Shown here in pieces: positions 31,301-43,000 of a DNA stretch of 64,000 nucleotides. The DNA is taken from NCBI GenBank assembly GCA_003344405.1, contig NOWV01000023.1:186001-250000 (forward strand), in the 5' to 3' direction. This DNA comes from Trichoplax sp. H2. Taxonomy: Eukaryota > Placozoa > Uniplacotomia > Trichoplacea. Made by a program: the position numbers and the translations under genes. Positions within the stretch are counted from its first letter, which is position 1. Each line of letters opens with the position of its first letter. The notes beneath the pieces are model-generated. The model was not told where the DNA came from. It saw nothing but the letters and a program-made list of their open reading frames with translations, and ran no database searches.

Positions 31301-34300
31301 CAAGAATTCATCCGACAATTCGAAAAACCTCTAAAGCCAGTAGTATTAACAGGTGCTATGGAAAAATGGCCTGCTATGAAAAAGTGGACAATAGAGGTGA
31401 GTTGAAAATAGTACATGCAACACCAAGCTCTGCACACAAACTCCTTACCTATTTACTTACAGAATAACTAAAACCAATTTCTATAATAACCATAATTATT
31501 AATACACCCTATACGCATCAAAAGTATCAGCCATAGTAACATATCAAGATGTTAAGATAAAAAGAACCGTATANNNNNNNNNNNNNNNNNNNNCAAATGT
31601 ACCATCCTTGTTCTTACATCACTCTAGTCTGTATATTTCTTCATCTATCATGACGCGTATTAACGTAAAAATGCGGTAATCATCATTGTCTATTCTTATA
31701 ACTTCCATTTAGAACTGAAAGGTAGCTATGGATGGAAAAAGTTCAATTATGCTAAAACAATGGATTTAAGTTTAAATTCTGTTCGTGATAATGTTGAACG
31801 AGTTGACGTTCGCTCAATAACCCATCAAGAATTCATCCGACAATTCGAAAAACCTCTAAAGCCAGTAGTATTAACAGGTGCTATGGAAAAATGGCCTGCT
31901 ATGAAAAAGTGGACAATAGAGGTGAGTTGAAAATAGTACATGCAACACCAAGCTCTGCACACAAACTCCTTACCTATTTACTTACAGAATAACTAAAACC
32001 AATTTCTATAATAACCATAATTATTAATACACCCTATACGCATCAAAAGTATCAGCCATAGTAGCATATCAAGATGTTAAGATAAAAAGAACCGTATATC
32101 ACAAATAGATATTAGAAAAACGGCCCCAATCCTCTCACCTAACGTGCTGTGTAGTCTACACGATCACTAATCCAAATTGCACAACCCAAGTCATTTTTTT
32201 CCCCTTTTATTCTTATTAGTAATCATTTTATATTTGCATCAAAAATTTCTGACTGATACAGTTTCATTTACTCTAACAAATTCATAATGATAACAGAATC
32301 GGTCTCATCCCTAAAAAACGTTCCCACTAAAATTGCTCGCTTATCATGATATTACGCGTAGAACGGTCTTACTTATTGAAGTACAGTATATTTAGCTAGT
32401 TCTTATTAGATACTGTAAGCCTTACAAAAACACAACGTTTTATTCTTCCTGATCGGCAGCATAAACTAATTATTACCAACTATAACCAGCAGAAAATATT
32501 GTTATATCATGAAAACCATCCTGACCTGTATAACTGTTACTGATTTATCTCCAAGTTGAACGCCTGACTTGAGCATTGATTGAAAGTTAGTTAGCTGTAT
32601 TTACACTGAAATCTTACTCATTAGCTTTGAACTATTCTTATGTAGAGATTAAAGCGAAAATATAAAAATCAACGATTTAAATGTGGAGAAGACGATGAAG
32701 GCTATTCCGTCAAAGTTAAATTGAAACACTTATTAGAATACATGAAACATCAAGATGATGATAGCCCTTTCTATATATTTGATGGCTCTTTTGCAGAGGT
32801 ACTAAATCCAGCCAATAAATAGATGTACAGAAACATGTCAATCTTTTTAATACCGTGAAAATAAAAATTATGCTATCATCTAATACTAGCATTCGAAAAA
32901 GAAACGTTTGTTAAATAATTACGAAATTCCGGAATTTTTTCAAGATGACTTATTTAATTATAGCGAAGAGAAGCGACGGCCTCCACACAGGTACAGTAGT
33001 TGGATATCCTTACTTTATCTAACCTTAGCATATCTATATCCGCTTATTAGCATATAGAATAATAAAAGTAATTCAACGAAGTTATAAATTCCACGTTGCA
33101 GATGGTTTGTTTTAGGCCCTGCACGCTCCGGTACTGGTATTCATATTGATCCACTCGGTACAAGTGCCTGGAATAGCCTAATTTCAGGTCATAAGAGGTA
33201 AAAAATTTCAATATTATTTCGCAACCAAATGGTCAAAATCAAATAGATATAGTTACGTATCACTCATGAAGGATATTTAATGAAATTCTTTGTTATTTTG
33301 TCAAATTCTTAGATGGGCTTTATTTCCAACCACAACTCCAAAGGAATTACTTAAAGTATCTGGAAAGTTAGGTGGAAATCAAAGAGACGAAGCTGTTACT
33401 TGGTTCTCAATTATTTATCCAAAAACACAGTTATCGACTTGGCCCTTACAGTTTAAGCCGGTTAGCAATATTGATGAACTTTACAATACGCCCATTCTTT
33501 ATAACCTATGACATCATGATATCATTTCTATCACTTTGGCGTAGTCAGTACAGTAATGATGGGCGTTGTTGCTGCTGAGTAATAACGAGATTACATCACA
33601 TCAATATACTAAATGGGAGGATTCTAAAATCTTTCAAATTAATTTGAGGGAAAAACTTTTTTACTCTAGCTTGAAATTTTACAAAAGCCTGGCGAGACTG
33701 TCTTTGTCCCCGGCGGTTGGTGGCATGTTGTAGTCAATGTCGATATGACTATAGCCGTCACGCAGAACTTTTGTAGCCCTACTAATTTTCATATCGTATG
33801 GAGTAAAACTGTCCGGTAAGATATATCAAATTATGATGTCATAGGCTATTTATACTAGCTACTATAGCAGTTATCTTATTACTGATATAGACTTGATTGC
33901 AATAATTCTATGAACGAAAGGCACCTTATTATATTTAATATTTCTTATATATCCAATACAGCGGTAGACCTAAACTGTCCAAGAAATGGTACGAAACTCT
34001 TAAGGTGAGTATTTGATGTAATTTTGGCCCTGCTCTCTTTAAATTTGTATCAAAATTGTAATTACCGTCCTTGCTATTTTAATAACTGTTCATCATATCT
34101 TTCTGCACAATTTAAGATAAACATTCTGTTATAGTACGTGCCATTTAACGTGCAATTAGGATAGTTTTAACAAAGTGATACATGTGATTTTTGAGCAGTA
34201 TATACATAATCTAACTACTAACTATTACTGGTGTAATATTTATTAGCGGAAAAGGCCAGAAATTGCTAAAATAGCCGATCAAGTCGACCCAAATAAGAGC

Positions 34301-34566
34301 ACTGGGCTAGCATCTGACTCATCATCATCATCGTCATCCTCATCTAGTGACAACGATAGTAGTAGCTCGTCATCAGAAAGCGATTCAGCTAGTGAAGAAG
34401 ATCATAAAAGAAAACGTAAAAGGTATCATTTGTCAGTGATGATACGTTATTGCAAATACTTTAGGAGCCATTCATATTTACGTCAGTTATTCATGAATAG
34501 TTGTAATACCAAGCTTGTGTTTATATTGAATTTAGATATAGAAAATAAACCACAAAAGAAACAATG
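28372..34566 (+). CDS. JMJD6: JmjC-domain dioxygenase JMJD6 (spliced; exon 2 present three times in this assembly)
   Basis: A Fe(II)/2-oxoglutarate oxygenase; known family members hydroxylate lysines (and have a debated arginine demethylase activity) in nuclear RNA-processing proteins. Exons: 28372-28426 (ATG; basic [16 protein letters not shown]), exon 2 in three copies (see separate entries; only 31713-31921 is physically joined to the rest), 32646-32798, 32890-32990, 33102-33196, 33313-33460, 33670-33815, 33962-34004 and 34247-34422 or longer. The iron ligands are present: HxD in [15 protein letters not shown] and the distal His in [13 protein letters not shown]. The C-terminus carries a poly-Ser/acidic tract ([12 protein letters not shown]) and a KRKRKR stretch, as in animal JMJD6. 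The end is uncertain: reading through the 34423 donor gives a stop at 34564-34566, while splicing would add an unseen last exon. Intron 1 is unusually long. Confidence 0.95.
28427..30340 (+). other. JMJD6 intron 1 (first copy)
   Basis: Non-coding by phase: the first exon ends CGGCCTG/GTATGC, and exon 2 starts after TTCCATTTAG. It holds C-rich DNA at 28450-29550 without recognisable exons, then a tandem repeat close to exon 2. Confidence 0.6.
29975..30295. repeat. Tandem repeat of about 114 bp, 3 copies, before JMJD6 exon 2 copy 1
   Basis: The anchor ACAAATGTACCATCCTTG recurs at 29992, 30107 and 30221. Each unit also contains CATCACT(C/G)TAG and ATCATGACGCGTATTAA. The equivalent place before exon copy 2 has only two units. 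Confidence 0.9.
30341..30549 (+). other. JMJD6: JMJD6 exon 2, copy 1 (dead-ends at an assembly gap)
   Basis: A 209-bp exon with intact acceptor and GTGAGT donor. It encodes [16 protein letters not shown] through [17 protein letters not shown]. The block around it (29790-30726) is almost identical to the next two and stops at CCGTATA just before a 20-N gap. Confidence 0.9.
30727..30746. other. Assembly gap of 20 N
   Basis: Twenty undetermined bases join two near-identical blocks. The fixed small size suggests a nominal or overlapping-contig gap, not a measured distance. Confidence 0.98.
30930..31135. repeat. Tandem repeat of about 120 bp, 2 copies, before JMJD6 exon 2 copy 2
   Basis: The same unit as at 29975-30295. 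Anchors (A/G)CAAATGTACCATCC lie at 30948 and 31068. Confidence 0.88.
31188..31396 (+). other. JMJD6: JMJD6 exon 2, copy 2 (dead-ends at an assembly gap)
   Basis: A 209-bp exon that looks identical to copies 1 and 3. Its block (30747-31573) starts at a gap inside the repeated TTTACATTTCAAGCAATCG sequence and ends at the same CCGTATA point as block 1. Confidence 0.9.
31574..31593. other. Assembly gap of 20 N
   Basis: Second 20-N gap. The sequence resumes inside the 114-bp repeat unit at CAAATGTACCATCC. Confidence 0.98.
31713..31921 (+). other. JMJD6: JMJD6 exon 2, copy 3 (the copy joined to exons 3-9)
   Basis: A 209-bp exon whose downstream intron runs without a gap into exon 3 at 32646. This is the copy to use for the gene model. 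Confidence 0.9.
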
Positions 34567-37033
34567 AAGGCACTCAATCTTATCATGGAATAACGGTAAT
34601 AGGTAGACTTAACGTTGTTAGAGTTTGTCCATTGGAATAACTCTAATAATGTTATGGTAACAAATGATGAGACAATCATGACTACGTTATGAAAATGCTC
34701 CATTTTGAGCACAAAGTTATTTCAATCAAAAGGAGATTTTATGGAATAGTTCAATCGATGCAAGACCGACAGTAATCCTGTTTTAACCTTGGAAAATTAA
34801 TTAGCATTTTCCTATTATTATCAATGACATACTGTGTATGGTATACTATCGTATTGTTCTATGCCATGAATAAATACATTATGTATATAGAGAAGAGATA
34901 TATATATCAACATGTATGCTTAACTCACAGAATGAGTCAGACTACTTTACATTAAAATCAATCCATTACAATATCATGTATTGTGATAAGTGCGTAGTAA
35001 GATAGCATGTCATCGCCCTTATTACTAACTTATTACGTATGTCAATCAATCAATGGTACAATTTTACGATTTGAGTAGTTGTGCTTCCCTTGTGTATGGT
35101 AACTACATTGTCACTTATCGCCAATCATTTACTATGCGTAGTAATTAAACTTATTCTTAACGGATAATTAGTCTAGCTTACTGTCGCTAAAAATAAATTT
35201 ACACTCAACTTTAGAAATTAAACGGGCGTAATGGCTTTTCTTCTGTAGTGTTGCTATTCTAGTCGCCGATGTTGATGGTAGTAAAGACAAAAAAAGGAAC
35301 AATATTGAATAATATTCAATCATTGATGACGATTCGACGGTTTAAATAATTTCACTCTTCTAATTAATTATCAAATCATACAAAAGTGAAGTTTTGAATG
35401 AGTAATAAATACTAATAGAATAGAAATGATACTTTACTCGATCAATGATGAACATTGTTTTGAATAGGATGATTCACTCGCTATTCGTCAAACGCCTCAT
35501 TTTATTATAAAGTTGTCATATTTAATAATACGATTATCCTAACAATCCTAGTTTAATTTTCCGATGTTGCAACTACAGTACCGATAATATAGCACCCTTT
35601 CATAGCGCTTTATTCGCTTTAAACGTTGCTAGGAGACAAAACCAGTTGATGTCAAAAAAAAGTGAGTTTAATTCCAACTCTTTTTATCTGATTACCATAT
35701 CAATAATTCGTACCCTTTCTATAGTAAATAAACTATTCACGTGGACATTCTTATGCATGACCTTAATTAAAAGTATGCGTTAGTACAGAGAAACCTGGCG
35801 CTAATCTCCAATAGAATTGTTATTTAACCCTTTAAATAGACGCCTTGCTCATTGCCATTTGAAAAGATGAATTACTACTTGGATAGTACTGACGTCAATT
35901 TATACAGCAGTAGTATAGAGTACTTTAAATGTTTATCTTACTCATCCATAGCCAGCTCATGCAAGGCCAGCATAAGATTGACGACTATTTATTTGTAACA
36001 TACTTTTTTTTCAGGCTCTTTAAGTTCGTACAAAAATCCTAGATTATTGAGAAGGAAAAATAGATCATTTTTTAATCAATTTTAATTGGATTTTTACTGC
36101 ATCATACAATCCAATCACTACATAACACTCATCTTGTAGAAGAGTAGAATTCTATCCAAGCAAGGAGGATGATGTAATACGATATGAATCTAGCGACAGT
36201 AGAAATATTGTAAACTTTACTCATGGCACTAATTGAGTAAACTATTGATAATTTAAATCTATTGATTTTTCTCTATTCCATCATGGATAGTTTGTCAATA
36301 AGACTATCCATTGAGTTTCAAAATGATGCCGATTATTGGTCGAAAATTTCTATTAAAAATGCCTAAACTATTGTTAAAATAAATGCGTATGACAATAGTC
36401 ATACTTTAGAATTCATCAAAAAATAGTCGAGACACTTATCATCATGGTTAGTATAGCATTAAAACAACATCCACTACTGTACTAATAGCTGACTTGTTGC
36501 TAAACGAGACAAAATTAAGAAAGACAAGCAGTCATAATTACTATTATTAAAGCTATTCTTTAACTTCTTTACATTTCTACTTTTTTTGTGTGCTCAAACG
36601 AGTCGTTAAAATTCCAGACTATCTACCTTCGCCTCCCTCCAAGTTTTCCTATATTAGCTTTCTTCCCCCCTCCCACTAACTGTATCTTATTTCTTTCTCT
36701 CACGCATTTACTCATCGATCGGAGTAATCAACTAGCATTACATCATTAAGCCCAAGATTGGCCTATCATCAGTTGTAGTCTTAGGCTGTAAAAGTGTTCC
36801 GCCTCAGCACAATTGACAACTGGCCTTGATCCGGTTAGCGCTACCGACGTAATCGTCCATCATCTCCTTATTTTTACTATAATTCAATCATTTGCCATCA
36901 ACAATTATTATTATTAAGACATTAATGTCGATCTCCTTAGTATTGTAATTGTAATAGCGAATGATCTCTTCGACTATTATCCATGATATCATAAAAATTG
37001 ACGTCAGTACTTGCTGCATAAAAGTATAGCAAG
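34567..37033. other. Intergenic region between JMJD6 and the ankyrin-MAP3K gene
   Basis: A tandem (head-to-tail) spacer with AT-rich DNA. No exon or repeat array is seen. Two full TGACGTCA sites lie at 35890-35897 and 36999-37006. Confidence 0.5.
36999..37006. promoter_or_regulatory. Consensus CRE palindrome just upstream of the ankyrin-MAP3K start
   Basis: Perfect TGACGTCA ending 27 bp before the ATG at 37034, with a second copy about 1.1 kb further up (35890-35897). This is a candidate CREB/ATF site in the proximal promoter or 5' UTR. Confidence 0.4.
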
Positions 37034-40000
37034 ATGAAGGTTGGTTCTACTGGTCATAAAGAAGAAAAACCACCTAAAAGTAAGGTCCGGTTGCCAGAAT
37101 TGCGACGTGTCTACTACGAGGTTTCATCGGCTATCTTTAACAATTCATTAAGGTAAAAACAGAATGAGAAGGGAAATTCTTGATTTCTTAGTTTCTATTC
37201 CCATTAGCAATTACCGCCTATGCTGTATAGACGTTTAAAATTAATGGTTAATATGCGTACCAAGAATCAGAATAAATTAGTGTCCCTTTTAGGAATTGTT
37301 ATTAGAAAGGAATAAAATACTGATCTTGAATTAACAATAGTCCTAAGAAGATTTAAAGCGTAGTAAAATAACAACAGTACAATTTGATAGAATAAGAAAT
37401 GGAAGACGAATAAAACGTAGTTCATTAGAATTACCTTCTATCTAGATAGCAAAGTAAAATAGATAGCCGTGAAAAAAAGAATGATCCTTTTAATTCCCAT
37501 AGCTTGTTTAAATATACCCTATTAAATCTAACTTAATTCATGTATCTTGCGACTGCTTTACATATTTTAACTAATACAATTCTACCATTTTTTACCAATT
37601 TCTATCATTTAGTAATGATAAAACTGATCTAATCACAATATTTTTTGAAGCAGTGAAGGTAAGTCTGTGTTTTTCTAACATTAACTGCAATCGATTAAAT
37701 CTGATTTTATTACTTGTATCTTCGGGTGTACTTGTAACACTTGATAACCAAAACAAACTTTTTAAATAATTAGTTCAAATATTAATTACATAGGTCATTC
37801 TTAGGTAGAGTTATCAGCTTCAGTAAATTAACAGATAGGAATACTTTTATAATCTATCACTGAATTAACTCAATGAATAAATCCATTTGATAATTGAAAT
37901 GTTCTTCTTGTTAGAATGGTGATCTTGAACGAGTTAAAAATTTTCTTCAACGTAAAGGCAGTCCGGTAAGCTACCTACAACACCACCTCGACTACCTTTA
38001 GTATAATCTGATTTAGTTTAAAATTTTGAGTAGTCTTCAAGCAATGTTTCCCTTAAATATTTTAACGTTAATTATATTAGCTTTATCAAAGTTTTTACAT
38101 ATCAGTAGTTTGAAATTTTCTATCGATCTCTACGTAGCATTCCCTTCTAAAATCGTACAATGACATTACGTTAGCTTTACCAGAGTTCTACATACCCTTT
38201 TTTACTAAGGATTTTATCAATCTCTAATATTCTCTCTTGAAATCCTATAACTTGTTGAGAGCATTGTTAGCGTTAACAGAGCTTCAGTCAAAAAAATCTG
38301 AATATTGATTTTATCTTTATTTAACCATAAGAAACTTAAAACATTTGCATTAATTAATAAAACACAGTTTAAGTTCCATAAATTACAGAGCTACCCCACT
38401 AGCACTTTAAAGTTACTGGTACTTTCCTGTTACATATTGTAGTCAATATTGTCCTCATTTTCTATCAATTTCTAAGCAACCTAACCGATTGTAATTATCA
38501 TTCTCCTGATCCATAAATGCTACCTAATCTAATAATTATATATAATCAATCCCTACCTATAATATTTATCTACTGTGTGTAATCTGATTCTTTTCATTAA
38601 TTTTACCTTTTTATATAACATGATTAAAAGTTTGAGTGCTAGCAATCTTAAGCACTCCCTACTTCAACTATCCGCAAACTCAGAGTATTAAATACGATAA
38701 GTTAAAACTGTACGATGATAATAAGTTGATAATTTCTCATCATCAAGATTAGTCAATTAAAGCTCGAAGGTAGCGTTTAAAACCCTAAAATTAGGGTCCT
38801 AATTGTAGATTGAGCAATGGCCTCTTTCTAGTAGTTAGCTAGCTTGAAGATAACTTTTTTTAAGTTTCAGTTCATTTTACTACCAATGTTCATTCAGTAG
38901 TTGATTAATAAGAAATAATGACAACTTCTATCCATATAAGAAATTATACGCAATCGGTTATTTCTCTTCCATAAATTTAACTTATTAGCAAAAGGATGAT
39001 GAATATAATTGCCCTCATCAAGGACTTCTAGATCCCCTGAGGATCTAGAAATCCATGCCATTACGAGTATTCATGACTACTGTACTTTACATATAATACT
39101 AATTAGAGAGATATAGCTTACCTGTATATCTATATACATGGGATTTCCCTATTGCTAATAAATGACAGCTTAAAGCATTCAATAACAGTTCAATATCTTT
39201 TCTTGAATACACCTACTAGATTGATATCGATACTAAAGAGAAAAAGACCGGCAATACACCAATAATGTACGCTGTCATGGCAAACAACTTGCCGGTAAGT
39301 ATTTCTCCATGATATAAAAACTTTTATTGCATTAACAGATTAAATAGAGTTAAAAAATTGGAACACATCTCTTTATCCTCCTAATTAACCTGAAAACCGA
39401 ATAGACCTAGAAATAAAATATTGTATATGCGAGCTTGCAAGTTTATTATTGATTCTGAGCTATAAAATAGCTCAGTTCAAATTGTAAAAGCCCATTCGAT
39501 TATTCATAATCGCTGTGAGTCACCAATGGCTCGGATAGAATAGTAAAAGGCCAAGGAAATCACTCATTATTGTTTCTGAGCCACTAAAACAAGTTTAGTT
39601 CAAAATATAAAATTTATTAAATCATTCATATTGGCTCTGAGTCACCAATAGCTGACAGGGGATAGTAAAAACCTGTAAAATCACTCCTTATTTACTCTAA
39701 ATCATAAACGTCTCAGACAAAATTGCACCTTCCTTCTTGGATTGTTCGCAAAGTTCTAATTGAATCATTTCAAACTTCAACATTACTGGAAATGAATAAA
39801 TCGATATTTTTTGGCTTGTAGATGGTTAAATTGCTGCTAAGGTATGGCGCGGATACTACACTACGCAATGCAGAACAAGAAACAATTTTTGACAAATCAA
39901 AAATAGATATGAAAGGATATTTATTAGGTAATCAACCAGTTCTTGACAGTACTTTAGAGAGTATTATCAATTCTAAATTTTTTCTTACCATTTTATCTTG

Positions 40001-43000
40001 ACACTACCCGAATAATCTTTTAATGTTACATATTTCTTCTTGTCCTTATGTAATTTCTCATCCCCTTGCCATTGAAAATCTCATATGCAATCACTACAGA
40101 CACCGTTCGAGAACCAGGTGGGCTTATATACTGACAACTATATTTTATGTATTCTAAGAATGCATAACTATCAAACTATTCTAAGCAGTGATATGGAAAT
40201 ACCATTCACCGATCCCTACATGACAAAGTTATCCATCTTTTTTCAGGTCCTTCAACTAAAAAACTTTTGCAATCAGCTTGGCAAGGCAACGCTGAAATAG
40301 TCAGAAAAATTCTGGTGGGTAGCTTCTATTTTCTTTCTCTTATATAAACACTAATACTATCTTCTGTAATGAAAAGATAATTTAAAATCAATTCACTTAG
40401 CCCCAATATGGCTGTAACATTAAGATGGAACCCATTCAAATAGTATAATCATTGTTTATGTTCCATTTCTCTCTTCTAGTCTAGTGGAAAAGCAGCCAAC
40501 ATTAATGGTAAAAACTCTGAAGGTTGTACACCATTACTATTAGTAACAAGAGATATCAAAATGTTTACAGAAGGTACGAGAATATTGCTTCAATCGATAC
40601 ACCATTATGATATTGCTAGTTGATAATTTCTAATTCCAATAACTGGACATTTTTCAACTTGATCATAAAGTGAATCAAGCCCTTCAACGAGATTATAAGC
40701 CGGTAGAAGTCGTAACAGAATTATTGCAATACAGCGCGTAAGTCCGTTCAATAAACTAGCTGGTGCATCTTTAACATTTTTTAAAATGGCATCGAATTGG
40801 AAAGAGTTCGGTTTAGTATAGGATATTCGATAAGATAAGAAGATTAGTTCACTAAAATTTTTCTATAGGGAGATATCTTGACTAAATTATATATTAATAA
40901 CTCTCTGGCAAATATTTACACTCATAGTCTGATCTAACATCTAGCCGTAATAAGAAATTGATTTCAGTATTACCTGATTGTATGAGAATTGCCAGCCAAA
41001 TAATCTTTGACGAAATTGCACCTTAATTATAATCCCTTCAAAATTCGACTCTACTAGGCAGTTCAGATAAAGCAAAGGAATTAACGTGATATCTATCTTG
41101 ATTTTGATTATATTATACCTTTCCCATCATACTTAGTGAAACTAGCATTCGAGATGTTAATGGCTATACACCTTTACATCATGCTGCTGCTGCCAATAAT
41201 GATATTGCAACGACCATTATTTGCTTACTGCTGGATAAAGCGGAAGCTAATATAGGTAAGCTCAATTTTATAACATCATTCTCTAACATCAACCATCTTA
41301 ATAGTATTCTGGAAATAACATTAACTTACGTGTTTTGATGATAACTTCATCCATAAGCTTATTTTATTCTATTTCAATGATAGATATTGCTGATAATCGA
41401 AATTATTCACCTCTCCATCATGCATCGAAAAGTGGCCATGTAGCAGCTGTCAATACCCTTGTCGAAAAAGGCGCTAACGTTAACGCACGCAGTGATCAAG
41501 GCGAAACTCCACTCCACTTATCCGTAAGTTTTTACACTTAAATTTCGAAGTTGGATGTTTGGTTATAGCCATAGTAACCCAAAAGTAAAATCAACAGTAT
41601 CATAGAGTAGATCATAACCTAAAAATTATCTTCACTCGATAGCTCCAACTTGATAGATATTGATAGTCTTGAATTATTTTTCCATCATCGATTTATTAGG
41701 CCTCAGGTGGTCATGAAATTGTTTCAACAACTTTACTCAATAATGGAGCTGATATTACTTTAGTCGATAATGATGGTTTAACACCGGTGGATGTAGCCAA
41801 GACAAGCCGACTTAAAGCAAAATTAAGAGGTAACCTACATGGCCAAAATGTTGAATGTCTGTAGTATTAGTTACAAGAAATAGCCATGGATCAACATTAC
41901 TAATCCTATTAAATAATTTCGGTACATTTATAACCTATTTCATAACTTATGGCTTAGATGCATGGGCAGAACAAACCTATCTGAAAGTTGATATATCGGA
42001 ACCACCAGCGGAAAATAATGACAGTATTACTCAAACAGATACTAAAGTACGATCATTTATGTCTACTCGATATGTTTAATACAAACTTTCATTTAAAACT
42101 TGTTTCCAATTTGATAGATATCACATTGTAAGCTATAATTAAATGATATTATTCTAAATTTGATTTATTTTACAACAAATAGCAAGCTGATGCCAGCACA
42201 TCAACATCAGTAACAGCCAAAGAAAAAGCGAAAAGTAAGAGAAAATAGCAATACTGCATTCGTATATAAAATATTAGCAACTGCTGTGACATAGTAGGAC
42301 GTGTATCTTAATCTGGATTTTGTTATTATGTCAATAGATGGAGAAGTAGAAAATGGTTCTCTTCAATCTCCTAAAAAACAGCCTAAAAAGATTAAGAAAA
42401 CGTTAGTATTACCTCAATACATAAATAATAAATAATTATACAGAGTCTTGGTAAGCTATTTAATCTACTATCCTCAGGGCTTACTTTTCATCGCCAGTAG
42501 AAGGAATAAATAGAATTAATTCACAGTATCTTTACGCTGACAATAAGGAAATAAATATTTTCAATTACAGGAAAGACATTAAATCGACTCCTATCAAACC
42601 TACTACAAAACCGATAATCGAATCTCAAAATGGATTTCGACTTATTTCATTTGATCGAAAGCGATTAGATCAAAAGAATAAAAGTTGCGAAGGAAGAATC
42701 CAGAGTACAAAGACACTCTCTTCCTGTAGCTCAGGATATAAAAGTTCAGAGAAAAATAAAAATATATCGCGCAGCGTATCCTTACAAGGCACATGGACAC
42801 AAAAAGTTTCTCATCAATCAGGTAAAATCATCCTATTTCAACTTAGTATGGCAGCATATCTATATGCGTTAAATATACAGTATTAAAAGAACTAGGAAAA
42901 AAAATCAATATTTTAAGAGTAGTTATAAAAATTAGAGACTGAAGAGTCGCTGTCACCTCTGGCAGTATCGTAAGCGTTAGTAATTTTTTCATGTTTGCTT

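Noticed and set aside
29790-32098. True triplication of JMJD6 exon 2 or alternative mutually exclusive exons
   Set aside because: The copies look identical, including introns, and are separated by 20-N gaps with identical end points, which favours an assembly artefact.
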